In this document: positions 28,263 to 38,425 of the stretch, one piece after another
How positions within the stretch are numbered: position 1 is the first letter of the stretch
Layout: each line of letters begins with the position of its first letter
Source of the DNA: an uncultured bacterium
Lineage (GTDB): Bacteria > Bacillota > Clostridia > Lachnospirales > Lachnospiraceae
Direction: 5' to 3'
Assembly: GCA_945949875.1 (NCBI GenBank)
Contig: CAMFGH010000002.1
Location: forward strand, 36,968 to 100,967
DNA: 64,000 bases
Position numbers and translations under genes: made by a program
Notes under the pieces: generated by a model
What the model was told of the DNA's origin: nothing
Database searches by the model: none
The model's input: only the letters and a program-made list of their open reading frames with translations

Positions 28263-29264
28263 TTAATGCTCAAGTTCCAGATTCTTAAGCAGTTCTTTGA
28301 TTTCCTCGACAGAAAGCCACTCCGCATTGTTGCCTGAGCTGTAAGAGAAGCCATCCGGTACTCTCTTACCTTTTCCATCCGGATTTGGTTTCTGTTTTTC
28401 ATTCCATGTCATCTGTGGGAAGATGATGAAATGCTTATCATATTCATAGGTATTTGGAGCATCCTCTACGGTCACCATGATTTCATGAAGTTTTTCTCCT
28501 TCACGGATTCCTACTTCCGGCATCTTACATCCCGGCAGCATAGCCTGTGCCAGGTCAGTGATCTTGAAGGAAGGAATCTTGGAAATAAAGGTTTCCCCAC
28601 CGTTTGCTTCCTGCAGCGCCTTGATCACCAGTTCAACGCCCTGGGTAATGCTAATCCAGAAACGGGTCATTCTATAGTCTGTAATCGGAAGTTCTGTCCC
28701 GCCATTATCCAGGATATTTTGAAAGAATGGAATAACAGAGCCACGGCTTCCGGCCACGTTACCATAACGGACAATGGAAAAACAGGTATCCTTATGTCCT
28801 GCATATGCGTTTGCTGCAATAAACAGTTTATCGGACACCAGCTTGGTACCACCATATAAGTTCACCGGGTTAACTGCTTTATCTGTGGACAATGCAACCA
28901 CTTTTTTCACCCCGGAATCCAACGCAGCATCAATGATATTCTGCGCTCCATTGATATTGGTCTTAATGGCTTCATTCGGGTTATACTCGCAGGCCGGCAC
29001 CTGTTTCATGGCAGCCGCATGAATCACATAATCCACACCCTCAAAAGCTCTCTGCAGACGTTCTTTATCTCTTACATCCCCGATAAAGAAACGAAGTTTG
29101 TCCGCATACTGCTTGTATTCATTTGCCATGATGAACTGTTTGAATTCATCACGGGAATAAATAATGATCTTCTTTGGTTCATAATGCTCCAGAACATAGG
29201 AGGTAAATGCCTTTCCAAAGGTTCCGGTACCACCTGTAATTAAAATTGTCTTGTTGTTTAACAT
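28263..29264 (-). CDS. pseB: UDP-N-acetylglucosamine 4,6-dehydratase (inverting), PseB-like
   Basis: 333 aa short-chain dehydrogenase/reductase of the FlaA1/PseB group. Nucleotide binding is TGGTGTFGK at the N-terminus; the active-site set typical of FlaA1 is present as D128, K129 and Y137 with K141 (STDKAVNPVNLYGGTK). It removes water from UDP-GlcNAc with inversion at C5 to give a 4-keto-6-deoxy-L-sugar, the substrate of the PseC-like transaminase encoded at 16206. The product could feed pseudaminic acid or be used directly as a dideoxy-amino sugar. Good ribosome site (AGAGGAAAAATAG). Length is normal for the family. Confidence 0.94.
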   Translation of the reverse strand: MLNNKTILITGGTGTFGKAFTSYVLEHYEPKKIIIYSRDEFKQFIMANEYKQYADKLRFFIGDVRDKERLQRAFEGVDYVIHAAAMKQVPACEYNPNEAIKTNINGAQNIIDAALDSGVKKVVALSTDKAVNPVNLYGGTKLVSDKLFIAANAYAGHKDTCFSIVRYGNVAGSRGSVIPFFQNILDNGGTELPITDYRMTRFWISITQGVELVIKALQEANGGETFISKIPSFKITDLAQAMLPGCKMPEVGIREGEKLHEIMVTVEDAPNTYEYDKHFIIFPQMTWNEKQKPNPDGKGKRVPDGFSYSSGNNAEWLSVEEIKELLKNLELEH

Positions 29265-29389
29265 CTATTTTTCCTCTTTCTATCGCTTTTGGCGCTCTTT
29301 CTTGACATTCTATTCTATAGATTCTGCCAAAGTCCTAATGGTTTTATTTACAATTTTTTCTATGGCAAATTTTATAATGTCGTATCAGC

Positions 29390-31711
29390 TTATTTCTGTA
29401 ACAGTATACCACGACGAGATTTTCTTGCCAATGCCAATATCACCAACAATGTTGCCAAAGATAGTGCTTCTGACACTCTCCAGTACCAGAATCCATCAAA
29501 ATCTACATCGATGCTTCCTTGATATCCTGTCGGCAAAAGTACACGGATCACATTATTGTCTCCACATACCAGCTCCAGATGCTGCCCGGCTTCTCCAATG
29601 GCGCGATACCCTTTGTAATACAGAAGCGGCAGTTCCACATAGGTTTCGGCATTCTGCAGGATGGTCTTTTCCATCGTTGTTTCTGAGTTCTCAAAATTCA
29701 ATTCCCCAGAATTTGTTTTCTCATGCTCCGGCACATCATAGCCGGTTCCCGGCTGTGCCGCAACATCCATCACCACATGACATCCATCTTTGGAATAAGA
29801 ATTCACCTGCGCACCCTCTCCACACACAGGCATTTTGTATGTCAATTTATTCACATCGGTATCCAAAAGCACATATTCTCCGCCGGAAATATAGCTGTTT
29901 CCCATGCAGGTTTCATCGTAAATCCGGAACAGACCACTGCTCTCAAACAGAATCGTGTTATTGAAAAACACTGCAGTCAGTAAAGTGCCGCAGACCATGC
30001 CAAGTATCGCTATCGTAGAGAGTACTGTTTGCTCTTTCATATCCTGTAAACTGAACAGTACTGCCATGATCAAAAAGACAATACCCACCACCAACATACG
30101 GTTCGGGAACTGCAGCGTAGCGATCAGCTGTTTTGCTGCACTGCAGGTCTTTGCCAGTTTGTCCCACGGAAAATACAGTGTGGACATCACCATGGAAAGC
30201 AGACCGAATCCCAGACAGATTTTACATCCCTTGTTTAATTTTCTTCCCCATATGCAGACGCAACACAGTATAAAAATCAGGCCAATATCCAGACCAAGCC
30301 CTATTCCATAAGAGGTTTCTCCTACGATTCCGCCGGGACCGTTATGGGCACCATACTGTCCTCCGAAAGGAAATGGCTCAAACAACTGTGGAATATACAT
30401 TCCCCAGGTCTGTATCTGTTTTGCAATAGCCGCACCTTTGGTTACTGCAAAATCCATACTGACTGTATAGTCCAGGAACGGAACCAGATACCAGGCATTT
30501 AATAAAATACAGGCAAAAACCGTCTTACATAATTCTAAGAATATTTTCGGTTTAAATACTTTTTTTATACAGACAATACACAAAAGGAACGCAAAAAAAG
30601 CGGTTATCACGCAGCTCAACACGTGACTTAAAATGATACCGGAAAGTCCAATTGAGAGCGGTATAAAACTGTATTTGTATTCTGCGTCCTCCGGGTCCAT
30701 GGTAAAAATCCGATAGAATCCATATGCCACCAGCGGGAAGAATATCATGGCAGTAAACTGCCCCACACCATCTACACCATAAATGTAAATAAGGCGAATT
30801 ACCTGAAAGGTATACAGAAAACTCCCCAGCATAGCCAGCCGGTCATCCTTCAGCATCTTTTTAAAGCTGCCATAAGCTACCAGACAGGTTGCAATGTTAA
30901 CCAACAGCTTGTAGCTTTTATATGCACCCTGAACGGTAAACCCGAATATTCGCAGGAGGGCCGGAATATATAAGAAAAAGTCGCAATAGAAAATCCCTGC
31001 AGCATATCCATGCCCCTGCAGCCAGTTAGGATGCGTTCTGACCGGGAACTGGCCCGACAGAAGAGCATCTTTGATTCCTTCAATACGAAGCAGATGAAAG
31101 GTCATATCTGCCCCCGTCAGCATATAATCGGTAAACAGTGGCAATGATGAACCAACAATGATCAGAACCAGCATCAGTATCGTTTTACGCACGGATTTCT
31201 CTTTCTTTTGGAAAAAGAATAAAATGCCATTTAAAATGCAGGCAAAAACAAACCATAACATGAGGTGCTGGCGTTCCAGAAGATTAGTCTTTACGATCAG
31301 GCCATCCTGTACCTGCAGCATACCCTGTCCGCCATATGTGACCTGCACTTTCAAATCAGATACCGGCCTGTTCACCCAGAATACATAGTCTGTATGATTC
31401 TGTCCTGCATACAAAACTGTAGTATTGGTATAAATGCTCTGATATGGTGCAGAATCCCAAACAATATCCACCACATTGGTCATATCAGAGTCTGCATGGT
31501 AGTTGAGCAGAAGCTGATATACACCGGGGGTAAGAGAAACTTCTGTGCTGACATAATAGCTGCCATCTTCTGACACTTCTGTCATAGAAAAAGCATACTG
31601 TTGTCCACTGTTTCCAAGCCTGGTAAGCAGGAAAAGAAAAACCAAAAATTCCAGTACAAGGAGAATCACACATTTTTTATGTAGTTTTATCTGTTGCCAA
31701 AGTTTATTCAA
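29390..31711 (-). CDS. 6-pyruvoyl-tetrahydropterin synthase-related membrane protein (putative GT-C type)
   Basis: 773 aa. It is closest in motif to the 983-3370 protein: GADMTFHLLRIEGIKDALLS, GQFPVRTHPNWLQGHGYAAG, FYCDFFLYIPALLRIFGF and VGQFTAMIFFPL. The flanking N- and C-terminal extracytoplasmic domains are also kept, with a C-terminal helix and a basic end. The only start upstream of the first membrane helix is a TTG, with AAGGA about 12 nt before it. It has the architecture expected of an enzyme that works on a lipid-linked or wall-linked substrate outside the membrane. It is probably transcribed with the upstream DUF6056-like gene. Confidence 0.84.
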   Translation of the reverse strand: MNKLWQQIKLHKKCVILLVLEFLVFLFLLTRLGNSGQQYAFSMTEVSEDGSYYVSTEVSLTPGVYQLLLNYHADSDMTNVVDIVWDSAPYQSIYTNTTVLYAGQNHTDYVFWVNRPVSDLKVQVTYGGQGMLQVQDGLIVKTNLLERQHLMLWFVFACILNGILFFFQKKEKSVRKTILMLVLIIVGSSLPLFTDYMLTGADMTFHLLRIEGIKDALLSGQFPVRTHPNWLQGHGYAAGIFYCDFFLYIPALLRIFGFTVQGAYKSYKLLVNIATCLVAYGSFKKMLKDDRLAMLGSFLYTFQVIRLIYIYGVDGVGQFTAMIFFPLVAYGFYRIFTMDPEDAEYKYSFIPLSIGLSGIILSHVLSCVITAFFAFLLCIVCIKKVFKPKIFLELCKTVFACILLNAWYLVPFLDYTVSMDFAVTKGAAIAKQIQTWGMYIPQLFEPFPFGGQYGAHNGPGGIVGETSYGIGLGLDIGLIFILCCVCIWGRKLNKGCKICLGFGLLSMVMSTLYFPWDKLAKTCSAAKQLIATLQFPNRMLVVGIVFLIMAVLFSLQDMKEQTVLSTIAILGMVCGTLLTAVFFNNTILFESSGLFRIYDETCMGNSYISGGEYVLLDTDVNKLTYKMPVCGEGAQVNSYSKDGCHVVMDVAAQPGTGYDVPEHEKTNSGELNFENSETTMEKTILQNAETYVELPLLYYKGYRAIGEAGQHLELVCGDNNVIRVLLPTGYQGSIDVDFDGFWYWRVSEALSLATLLVILALARKSRRGILLQK

Positions 31712-31804
31712 GGTATTGATTTATCCTTCCATATATATAATAAAGATTACTTTTTCAGCAATTTGCATATTCCAATCAGAATTCGTTCTCGCTTAGTAAA
31801 ATTG

Positions 31805-33364
31805 CTATGGTCGTACGACCAGACTATTCTTTCCGTAAAAGTCTGCCCACTCCCGGTTGTTCACAAATTCCGGATCCTCCAGGGCATCTGCGATGAATAC
31901 CAGATCAGGTTCTACGGTATAAGGCGCAAAGACCACATCAGAAATGGTTTCATCTTCCAGTTGTGCCAGGCGTTCCTTGTATTCCAGATCGTACTGTTTT
32001 GCTTCGCCTTTGATCCAGACCTTACATGCTGTAATAGTAGTTACATCCAGAAAACTGCCGGAAACTACCAGAATAAGAATCAACACCCCGATCATCATGG
32101 CGCACGCCTTTTGCAGTGCTTCTCCCAGTTGCTGTCTTAATGTAGTGCTTGCATCAGCCATCTTCCCTACGGATGTCTTTTCTTCAGATATTTTCTCCTC
32201 AAATATCACTTCCCACTTCCGATAAATCCAGCCTGTCAGATAGAACAACTGAATATAAGTCACCAAAAGGAACGCATCATATATGATATTGATAATTCTT
32301 CCCGGTCCTGTAGTCCCCAATGCATAAAAGGTAGGGCAGGACATGGCAGAGAAAATTCCATACAGGAAAAGAATCACGATTCCCGGATAAGCAAAAGAAA
32401 AAGTGGTTTTCCGAATAAGCTGTACCATCATAGGAAGCAGGCAAAGTGCCACCAAAAGCCACCACTTATCTGTCCAGGCTTCATAATATTTCACACCCTG
32501 AATCAGAGAATGGATAATCGAAGATACCGGGCCATAACCCCAGGTGCTCTCTGCACGCACAGCATTTCCCGGTGCCAGAGCACTGACTGCAAAACATGCC
32601 AGAAATTCCAGCCAGAGAATGGTAAGGGCAACTGCTCTTCTTTGATAAATTTTTCCTTTTTCGGCACTACATTTTTGATAAAGAAACGCTCCTGCAATGG
32701 CCATCCCTTGTAAAATAGCAAGGGTAAGAGCTGAAATATAATTTCCGCCTCCAAGGATAATCCCGAAAAGTGCCATATACACCACATATCTTTTTTTACC
32801 CAGGAACAAATATCGCAAAATCCATGCCAGATAGCACAACAGAAAACTGTGGAACGCATTATAATACACGGAGCTGTTATACCAGAAAAACTGTTCGGAA
32901 GCTACCGGCGAAAACTGTATGCAAAGCATTAAAACCAGCATGGAAATACTGATATAATGCAGGCTTTCTGTCTTCAATACTACTTTACAAAGAGTACGAA
33001 CAAAATAAAGTGTGCCAAGTGTTAAAAGTCCGATCATCAAATAGGGCACCACGGCATAGCATGCCTCTCCAAATACCGTAGGCTCCAGACGCATGAAGAA
33101 AAGCGCGGCGTAGCTACCCTGCCATCTGTAATAATCATCTTTCACCCCATCGATTGCAGCCTGTACAGCCTGTATAGGAGATCCTGTGCCGACCAGCATA
33201 TCATGAGCTGCCTTTCCATACAAAAAATCATCCGATGTTGGGTGATTAAACTGACCTAAATACAGGATTGGTATGATTTGCAGCACAAACAGTATTACAA
33301 GTACTGCTGCCAATTTTTTTTCATCTTTAATAAAATTCAATAAGTTTGTTTTTAGTTTCTTCAT
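31805..33364 (-). CDS. DUF6056-like polytopic membrane protein
   Basis: 519 aa from ATG 33364 (an in-frame TTG 9 nt upstream is less likely). A first-loop segment HPTSDDFLYGK followed by YRWQGSY, then GGGNYISAL, ALAPGNAVRAES and TGPGRIINIIYDA, all shared with the paralogue at 45683. About eleven membrane helices and a cytoplasmic or outer C-terminal tail of about 80 residues (IKGEAKQYDLEYKERL). The double-Asp first loop is typical of GT-C glycosyltransferases. I assign DUF6056 from memory of these motifs; substrate unknown. Confidence 0.78.
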   Translation of the reverse strand: MKKLKTNLLNFIKDEKKLAAVLVILFVLQIIPILYLGQFNHPTSDDFLYGKAAHDMLVGTGSPIQAVQAAIDGVKDDYYRWQGSYAALFFMRLEPTVFGEACYAVVPYLMIGLLTLGTLYFVRTLCKVVLKTESLHYISISMLVLMLCIQFSPVASEQFFWYNSSVYYNAFHSFLLCYLAWILRYLFLGKKRYVVYMALFGIILGGGNYISALTLAILQGMAIAGAFLYQKCSAEKGKIYQRRAVALTILWLEFLACFAVSALAPGNAVRAESTWGYGPVSSIIHSLIQGVKYYEAWTDKWWLLVALCLLPMMVQLIRKTTFSFAYPGIVILFLYGIFSAMSCPTFYALGTTGPGRIINIIYDAFLLVTYIQLFYLTGWIYRKWEVIFEEKISEEKTSVGKMADASTTLRQQLGEALQKACAMMIGVLILILVVSGSFLDVTTITACKVWIKGEAKQYDLEYKERLAQLEDETISDVVFAPYTVEPDLVFIADALEDPEFVNNREWADFYGKNSLVVRP

Positions 33365-33506
33365 ATTTACCAATTCTTTTATGTTTGCTGATTTCTTTAT
33401 ATTTGCTGATTTCTTTTATGAGAGCCAAATTCGTTATATTCGTCATTCTCTTTTTGGGTTGTCGTCTTGTTGTTTCTCCATTCTATAGTAGTTGACTCGT
33501 ATAAAA

Positions 33507-33525
33507 AAAACAAGAATCTTGTTTT
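33507..33525 (-). terminator. Terminator after the Avs-like gene
   Basis: AAAACAAGA and TCTTGTTTT pair around a minimal loop. On the minus strand the stem is followed by eight U residues. The stem is AT-rich, so of moderate strength. Confidence 0.55.
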
Positions 33526-33595
33526 CTATTTCTATCAAATCAGATGCCAAATTTTTAGATTACATAAAGTAGGCCATTGGCCAATCATGCTTTAC

Positions 33596-36500
33596 CTATT
33601 CAAAATCATCAATCATATCCGACAATGGTTTTATATCATGCAGATTACTTCTAAATAACTTGTCCCAAATGTCCAAGCATATCTCACGAACAAAAGGATC
33701 TTCTTTACCTTTATCGAACATGCAAACAATACATTTTACCAAGTCATTCACGATAAATCGATAGCCTCCTTCTGGTGGCATTTGGGAAATACTATTGCCA
33801 ATTGCATTTATGACACGAGCGAAACTACAGATATCTTTGTCACTTTCATAAAGATAGTCCAAAAAAGAATGAATGAGTTGTGCACCTTGATGCGATTCCA
33901 TTAGGTGGATCAGAAATTCTTCATCTCTCTCAATTGCAATGCGCTGATCAAAAAAAAGACGTTTGAACTCATACATTTCTTCTGATGAATGATCAATTAA
34001 ATACATCAGAACTATCTTACTCTTTTCATGATGCTCGTCTGAATCAAAAGAGGAAACAGCTTGTAAACAAATCTTTCCTTGCTGTTTATCGCTGAATTGA
34101 TGGGTCATAATAAAGTTTAATGCATCTTGGTCGTCATGATAAATTGCAACTGCGCACAGTAATCCAGCTGCATGTTCAGCCAAGTCGCTAATCTCTGACA
34201 AACACGCTTCTATCAATACCTCTCTATAATAGGTGCTATTGCTATCATATTCCCGAGACAAAATATCCCAAAACCCATGGGCTGATATAATACGTAAATC
34301 TGTTCTAATGAGCGAATTAAACACTTCTACTGCGAAATCTTTTTCAATATTGTAGTATGGTAAAGCGCAGCTCATAACCGCAAAGCGAACAGCATCATTG
34401 GGGTCATTACTCGCTGACAAGATTGTACTTTTGAACCTATCTCCCAAATTACAATGTTCCCAAAGTAAGGCCGCAATTGCATGGAGAGCACACCCACGTG
34501 CACAATTTATTGAGTTTTCCAGGAGCGAATGGGCAGATTTGTGTTTTGAATCTGAATTGCTTGTAATACTGTATTCGTCTTTAGATGGATGTGGGTGATT
34601 TAGTGCAATTTCCTCAATAATATTGATAATATCGTCCGTCCACACTTCATTTGCATGTTTTTTAATTATGCGTGAGACAGCAATTGCAATATCAGAATTG
34701 TTACTGTGTCCATAACGCCTAATAACTTTACTTACAAGTCCGACATCGAACTCATCTTTTTCGGTGTTATCATCAAAAGCATACAGAACACGAGAAACAT
34801 ACCCCTCATAACAATTTTCTGGAAATGACAGAGCTAATTTCGTAAACCTTAGTGGCTCGCGCTTGGCCTGTTTTCCGAGTGCGGATGCAAATGCCACATG
34901 ATTAGCTTCGACATGGTAGGCACCTTTATCAGAGCCACTCCATCTATCGCTCATTTTATCCTGTGGTGTAGAAATGATTTGAAGCCATGTCTTATCGCTC
35001 AAGCGCTCAGTATAATTCTCCACAGGAGAAACAACGAATTTAGCATCTCCAATAGTAAAGCCACTATAAAAGTATGGAAGTTGAATCCATGGGTTACGAT
35101 TTACAACATCCAGCAGCTGTTTTGAATATACTGATAACCGAGAAATATCCATGCTTTGCAAAAGTGCTTTTTGGAAATGCCCCCAATAAGCATAATATAC
35201 CGATGTGTGAATTGTTTCTCTTACTTCGCGACGCTCTCGAAAGATGTATAACATATGCTCAACCGGCTCTTTCCAAGCGCAGATGTATTGTTCTAACATT
35301 CGAAAAAGATTCAAATCACACAAGGAGGTGAATTTTTGCAAAAATTGTTTTGTATAAGACAAAAAATCATCTTCTCTTACAGAAAATACAAATATTTTGT
35401 TGTCGATATCGGTCAAAAGCCATTCTATTGCTTCGTCTGCATAGCTAATAGGTAGATTTAGAATGGCATGCATAATACATTCATGTCCCACTGCAGATAT
35501 TGGGTAATTTAGCCTCTTTACAAAAGTAATTAACTTATCAGGAGTTGTTTGTGCACATTCTGCAAAAGAATCTTTTACGATTTCGGTGATTGATCGAACA
35601 GCCGACTCGTGATAGCCATTTGATGTCCAATCCTGGTAGTCATTATTCCACCATGAATGTGGCCATCGTGGAAGATAATTAGCTGTTATTGCACAAATTT
35701 GAGGAAACAATTTAGTTACTATTTGCCATGCATATTGTTTAGCATAGCGAGTCATATTATCGGCATCACTGATGTAAATATTTGAAATCTTATTGCTTGG
35801 CCAGCTTTCTATAAGTACCTCGAATAAATCTATGGCTCTTGCGGATAGCCGCTTAATTAGCTCGTGGAATCCTAAAAAATTGTGAAACAGTGTCGGGTTT
35901 TTTTGTAAAAGCCGAACCCGAAGTTTAAACATATTATCAGAATCATCATTTGCATCATGACATAATGTCCAAAATATTTTGCGATCTTGTTCAGGATTCT
36001 TCAATGAAAAAGGTAGTAATCTGTCAGTTACAAAGTCAGATTGTTTATAGTTGATAGATTTTAACAGTAACAGGATTGAATCAGAAGGAAAATTTCCACC
36101 TGAAAGAGATTTCAATCTCATGATAAAGGATGGATGACCATAAAACACAACCTGCGTGATGTAATCTGACCACTCTGGTTTTTGAATATATTCGTCGATG
36201 ATTTGATAAATTTCGGATGCAGGAGTCTCACATTGACTAATTATCTCAAAAACTGCACATTTGAAATAAAAACGAACAGAAGACGACTCTAATAGTTCAC
36301 TGCTCTGCTTGGCAAATAGAACAGAGTCACTTTCCAGTAGATTTTGGAGAACCGTCAACAAACGATATCTAATAAGCGGTGTTTGATCACTTCTATCTCC
36401 AATTAAATCTTTGAGTTCATAGCCTGAATAGATTTTCTTTAAAATGTCTGCTGTTATGAAATAGTCTAAAAAACTCTGATGCGTAAAAGAAATACTTTTC

Positions 36501-38152
36501 GTATCTGAATTGTAATTCAATAGGCCCAACGAAACCAAAAGATCAATTTCGTTTGCTTGGTCTATGAAAATAGCTTGTGGGAGTGAAAAAATCGCCCTAC
36601 TTTCCATTGACATAACTATTTTATTTTTACAGGAAACGACATCTTTGGATTGTAAACCAGCCGAAATACACTTTTGCTGAATCTGCTGCCACCATGTATC
36701 CATTAGTTCAAAGACTGATGAAATGCTGTTTTTCTGTGTGTCTTCTTCGAGTTTGGACCAGACAAATAATGAAGATGGAGTTAGCAGTAATTTTTGGAGA
36801 CGAGATGTGAGGCAGTCATATTTTTGACCTATAATTTGAATAACCTCATCCTTGGTAAAATGATCCATATTCACCTTGACCCACCTCAAAACAGATGGGG
36901 ATTTCGAGGGTGCAAACAGTTCTTTTAATCCTTTATCATTCTCCAAATCAAAAGTGCGAGATGCGAATATAATCGATATTTTCCCTTTCGAATATTTGTT
37001 GATTGCTTCTGCCTGTAGAATGAGTTCTTTACAAACATCCAAGGCATCTCTGGAATGATTGCTTGTCCAACGCAAAGCGTCAAGCTGATCCATAATCAAA
37101 ACACACGGTTTGCCTGCTGATAGGGTAGCCAAACAATAAACTGGAGATTCTGGGAGTCCAAGCTCTTCGCCATAAGCATCTGCAGATTTATGGGGCAGGT
37201 GTTTGTCAAGTTTTACTGAAAGGTAAAGAATTCCTTTTTTCTTTAAGTATAAAATAATTTCTTCCAGGCACCCACTTTTCCCGGTTCCAGCTTTTCCGTG
37301 AAGAACAACCGAACGTTCCTCTTTGATGCACTCAACAATACTATCCGTTGACGTGCGATGTATAAGCGTTTCATGGATAGCATGATAAGAATCCCAATGG
37401 GTGTTATTGAGAACGGAAATTCTATTTAAGACTGTTCTATCGCTGTGATAATTTCGAACATGGATATCTTTGGCTTCTAAGTAATCTATGACGTCTTTTG
37501 CAGTTATTTTTACTCCATAACAGGCGGTATCATTGGCATACTGTTCAAGCAGAACTCGAACAATAGATGCCTTACCCGTGAATACCATGCCGATGTATTC
37601 ATTTAATTCCTGGTCAGCTTCCGTTCCTGTAATATATTGCTCAAAATAACAATGTGATAATATATAAACAGCTTGTTCAACATCTAAAGGAGTGCTTATA
37701 TCAAGCCCAAATTCTGCTACACAGTCATTAAACATACTCCTTATGTTAGTATTGGTTAACTGATAAGTCACAAAATCCGCAGGCGATGAATTAGTTCGAG
37801 CACGCTTGCATAATTCATCCAATTCGTTATACTGCAGGGGTGAAATAAAGTAATATAAGTTTTTGATATCAGCAGCAATGATCTCTTTGGCCCGTTGAAA
37901 GACTTTGTATTTTCTTAGGTCCGAAATGCTCCATGAAGAATGAGTGGTATTACTAGCCTTGCACTGATAGTGCTTAACAGTCCCATCTTTTTGTTCAGAA
38001 ATAAATTCCACAGAGTTACTATTTTCGCCTAATGGCTCAACTGTAACCGAAGTGAGTTCCTCTTTGACAAGCCTTAGAAGAAGTTTTGCAAGGTAACTAT
38101 TCTCGTAATTGTTTCCGTATTTATCAGATCTTCCACCAGGTTCAAGACTCAT
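33596..38152 (-). CDS. Avs-like STAND NTPase with N-terminal nuclease-like domain (putative antiphage protein)
   Basis: 1518 aa from ATG 38152, chosen because GGAGG lies 8 nt upstream; the ATG at 38167 overlaps that site. Residues ~5-150 resemble a PD-(D/E)xK nuclease of the Cap4/Mrr sort: GGRSDKYGNNYENSYLAKLL, then VEFIS-EQKDG-VKHYQCK with the E and QxK. Walker A is LHGKAGTGKSG (near residue 290), Walker B CVLIMDQLDAL (near 355), followed by IIFASRTFDL as a sensor. The remaining ~1000 residues are alpha-helical repeats, the usual target-sensing part of STAND proteins. Avs proteins detect phage proteins, oligomerise and cut DNA. No partner gene is evident. The gene is visibly AT-richer than its neighbours, suggesting transfer. 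Confidence 0.75.
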   Translation of the reverse strand: MSLEPGGRSDKYGNNYENSYLAKLLLRLVKEELTSVTVEPLGENSNSVEFISEQKDGTVKHYQCKASNTTHSSWSISDLRKYKVFQRAKEIIAADIKNLYYFISPLQYNELDELCKRARTNSSPADFVTYQLTNTNIRSMFNDCVAEFGLDISTPLDVEQAVYILSHCYFEQYITGTEADQELNEYIGMVFTGKASIVRVLLEQYANDTACYGVKITAKDVIDYLEAKDIHVRNYHSDRTVLNRISVLNNTHWDSYHAIHETLIHRTSTDSIVECIKEERSVVLHGKAGTGKSGCLEEIILYLKKKGILYLSVKLDKHLPHKSADAYGEELGLPESPVYCLATLSAGKPCVLIMDQLDALRWTSNHSRDALDVCKELILQAEAINKYSKGKISIIFASRTFDLENDKGLKELFAPSKSPSVLRWVKVNMDHFTKDEVIQIIGQKYDCLTSRLQKLLLTPSSLFVWSKLEEDTQKNSISSVFELMDTWWQQIQQKCISAGLQSKDVVSCKNKIVMSMESRAIFSLPQAIFIDQANEIDLLVSLGLLNYNSDTKSISFTHQSFLDYFITADILKKIYSGYELKDLIGDRSDQTPLIRYRLLTVLQNLLESDSVLFAKQSSELLESSSVRFYFKCAVFEIISQCETPASEIYQIIDEYIQKPEWSDYITQVVFYGHPSFIMRLKSLSGGNFPSDSILLLLKSINYKQSDFVTDRLLPFSLKNPEQDRKIFWTLCHDANDDSDNMFKLRVRLLQKNPTLFHNFLGFHELIKRLSARAIDLFEVLIESWPSNKISNIYISDADNMTRYAKQYAWQIVTKLFPQICAITANYLPRWPHSWWNNDYQDWTSNGYHESAVRSITEIVKDSFAECAQTTPDKLITFVKRLNYPISAVGHECIMHAILNLPISYADEAIEWLLTDIDNKIFVFSVREDDFLSYTKQFLQKFTSLCDLNLFRMLEQYICAWKEPVEHMLYIFRERREVRETIHTSVYYAYWGHFQKALLQSMDISRLSVYSKQLLDVVNRNPWIQLPYFYSGFTIGDAKFVVSPVENYTERLSDKTWLQIISTPQDKMSDRWSGSDKGAYHVEANHVAFASALGKQAKREPLRFTKLALSFPENCYEGYVSRVLYAFDDNTEKDEFDVGLVSKVIRRYGHSNNSDIAIAVSRIIKKHANEVWTDDIINIIEEIALNHPHPSKDEYSITSNSDSKHKSAHSLLENSINCARGCALHAIAALLWEHCNLGDRFKSTILSASNDPNDAVRFAVMSCALPYYNIEKDFAVEVFNSLIRTDLRIISAHGFWDILSREYDSNSTYYREVLIEACLSEISDLAEHAAGLLCAVAIYHDDQDALNFIMTHQFSDKQQGKICLQAVSSFDSDEHHEKSKIVLMYLIDHSSEEMYEFKRLFFDQRIAIERDEEFLIHLMESHQGAQLIHSFLDYLYESDKDICSFARVINAIGNSISQMPPEGGYRFIVNDLVKCIVCMFDKGKEDPFVREICLDIWDKLFRSNLHDIKPLSDMIDDFE

Positions 38153-38199
38153 GGCATAGTCCTCCATTATCTGTAGCTTTGATGTTCATGCAGACAGTT

Positions 38200-38290
38200 T
38201 TCATATATATTTCTTGCGGCATATCAAAATAGCATCTGATTGTTTCCAGATATATATGTCTATTATACTGCGACTTTAGTTTCTTTGCAT
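38200..38290 (-). promoter_or_regulatory. Candidate promoters for the Avs-like gene
   Basis: Two options on the minus strand: a perfect TATAAT (38262-38267) with ATGCAA 17 nt before it (38285-38290), and TTGATA (38222-38227) with TATGAA (38200-38205) 16 nt later. The rest of the 38168-38425 spacer is AT-rich, with no gene that I can support. Confidence 0.4.
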
Positions 38291-38425
38291 ACCATATGAT
38301 TGTTGCCATCGTCGTAAGCTTCTCTTTTCTATTCCAAAAGATATAGAAAAAAATCCGGCAATATCATATACTAACCATATGGCAAAGATATAAAAGCAAT
38401 ATACAGGAAAGTAAGAACAATCACT

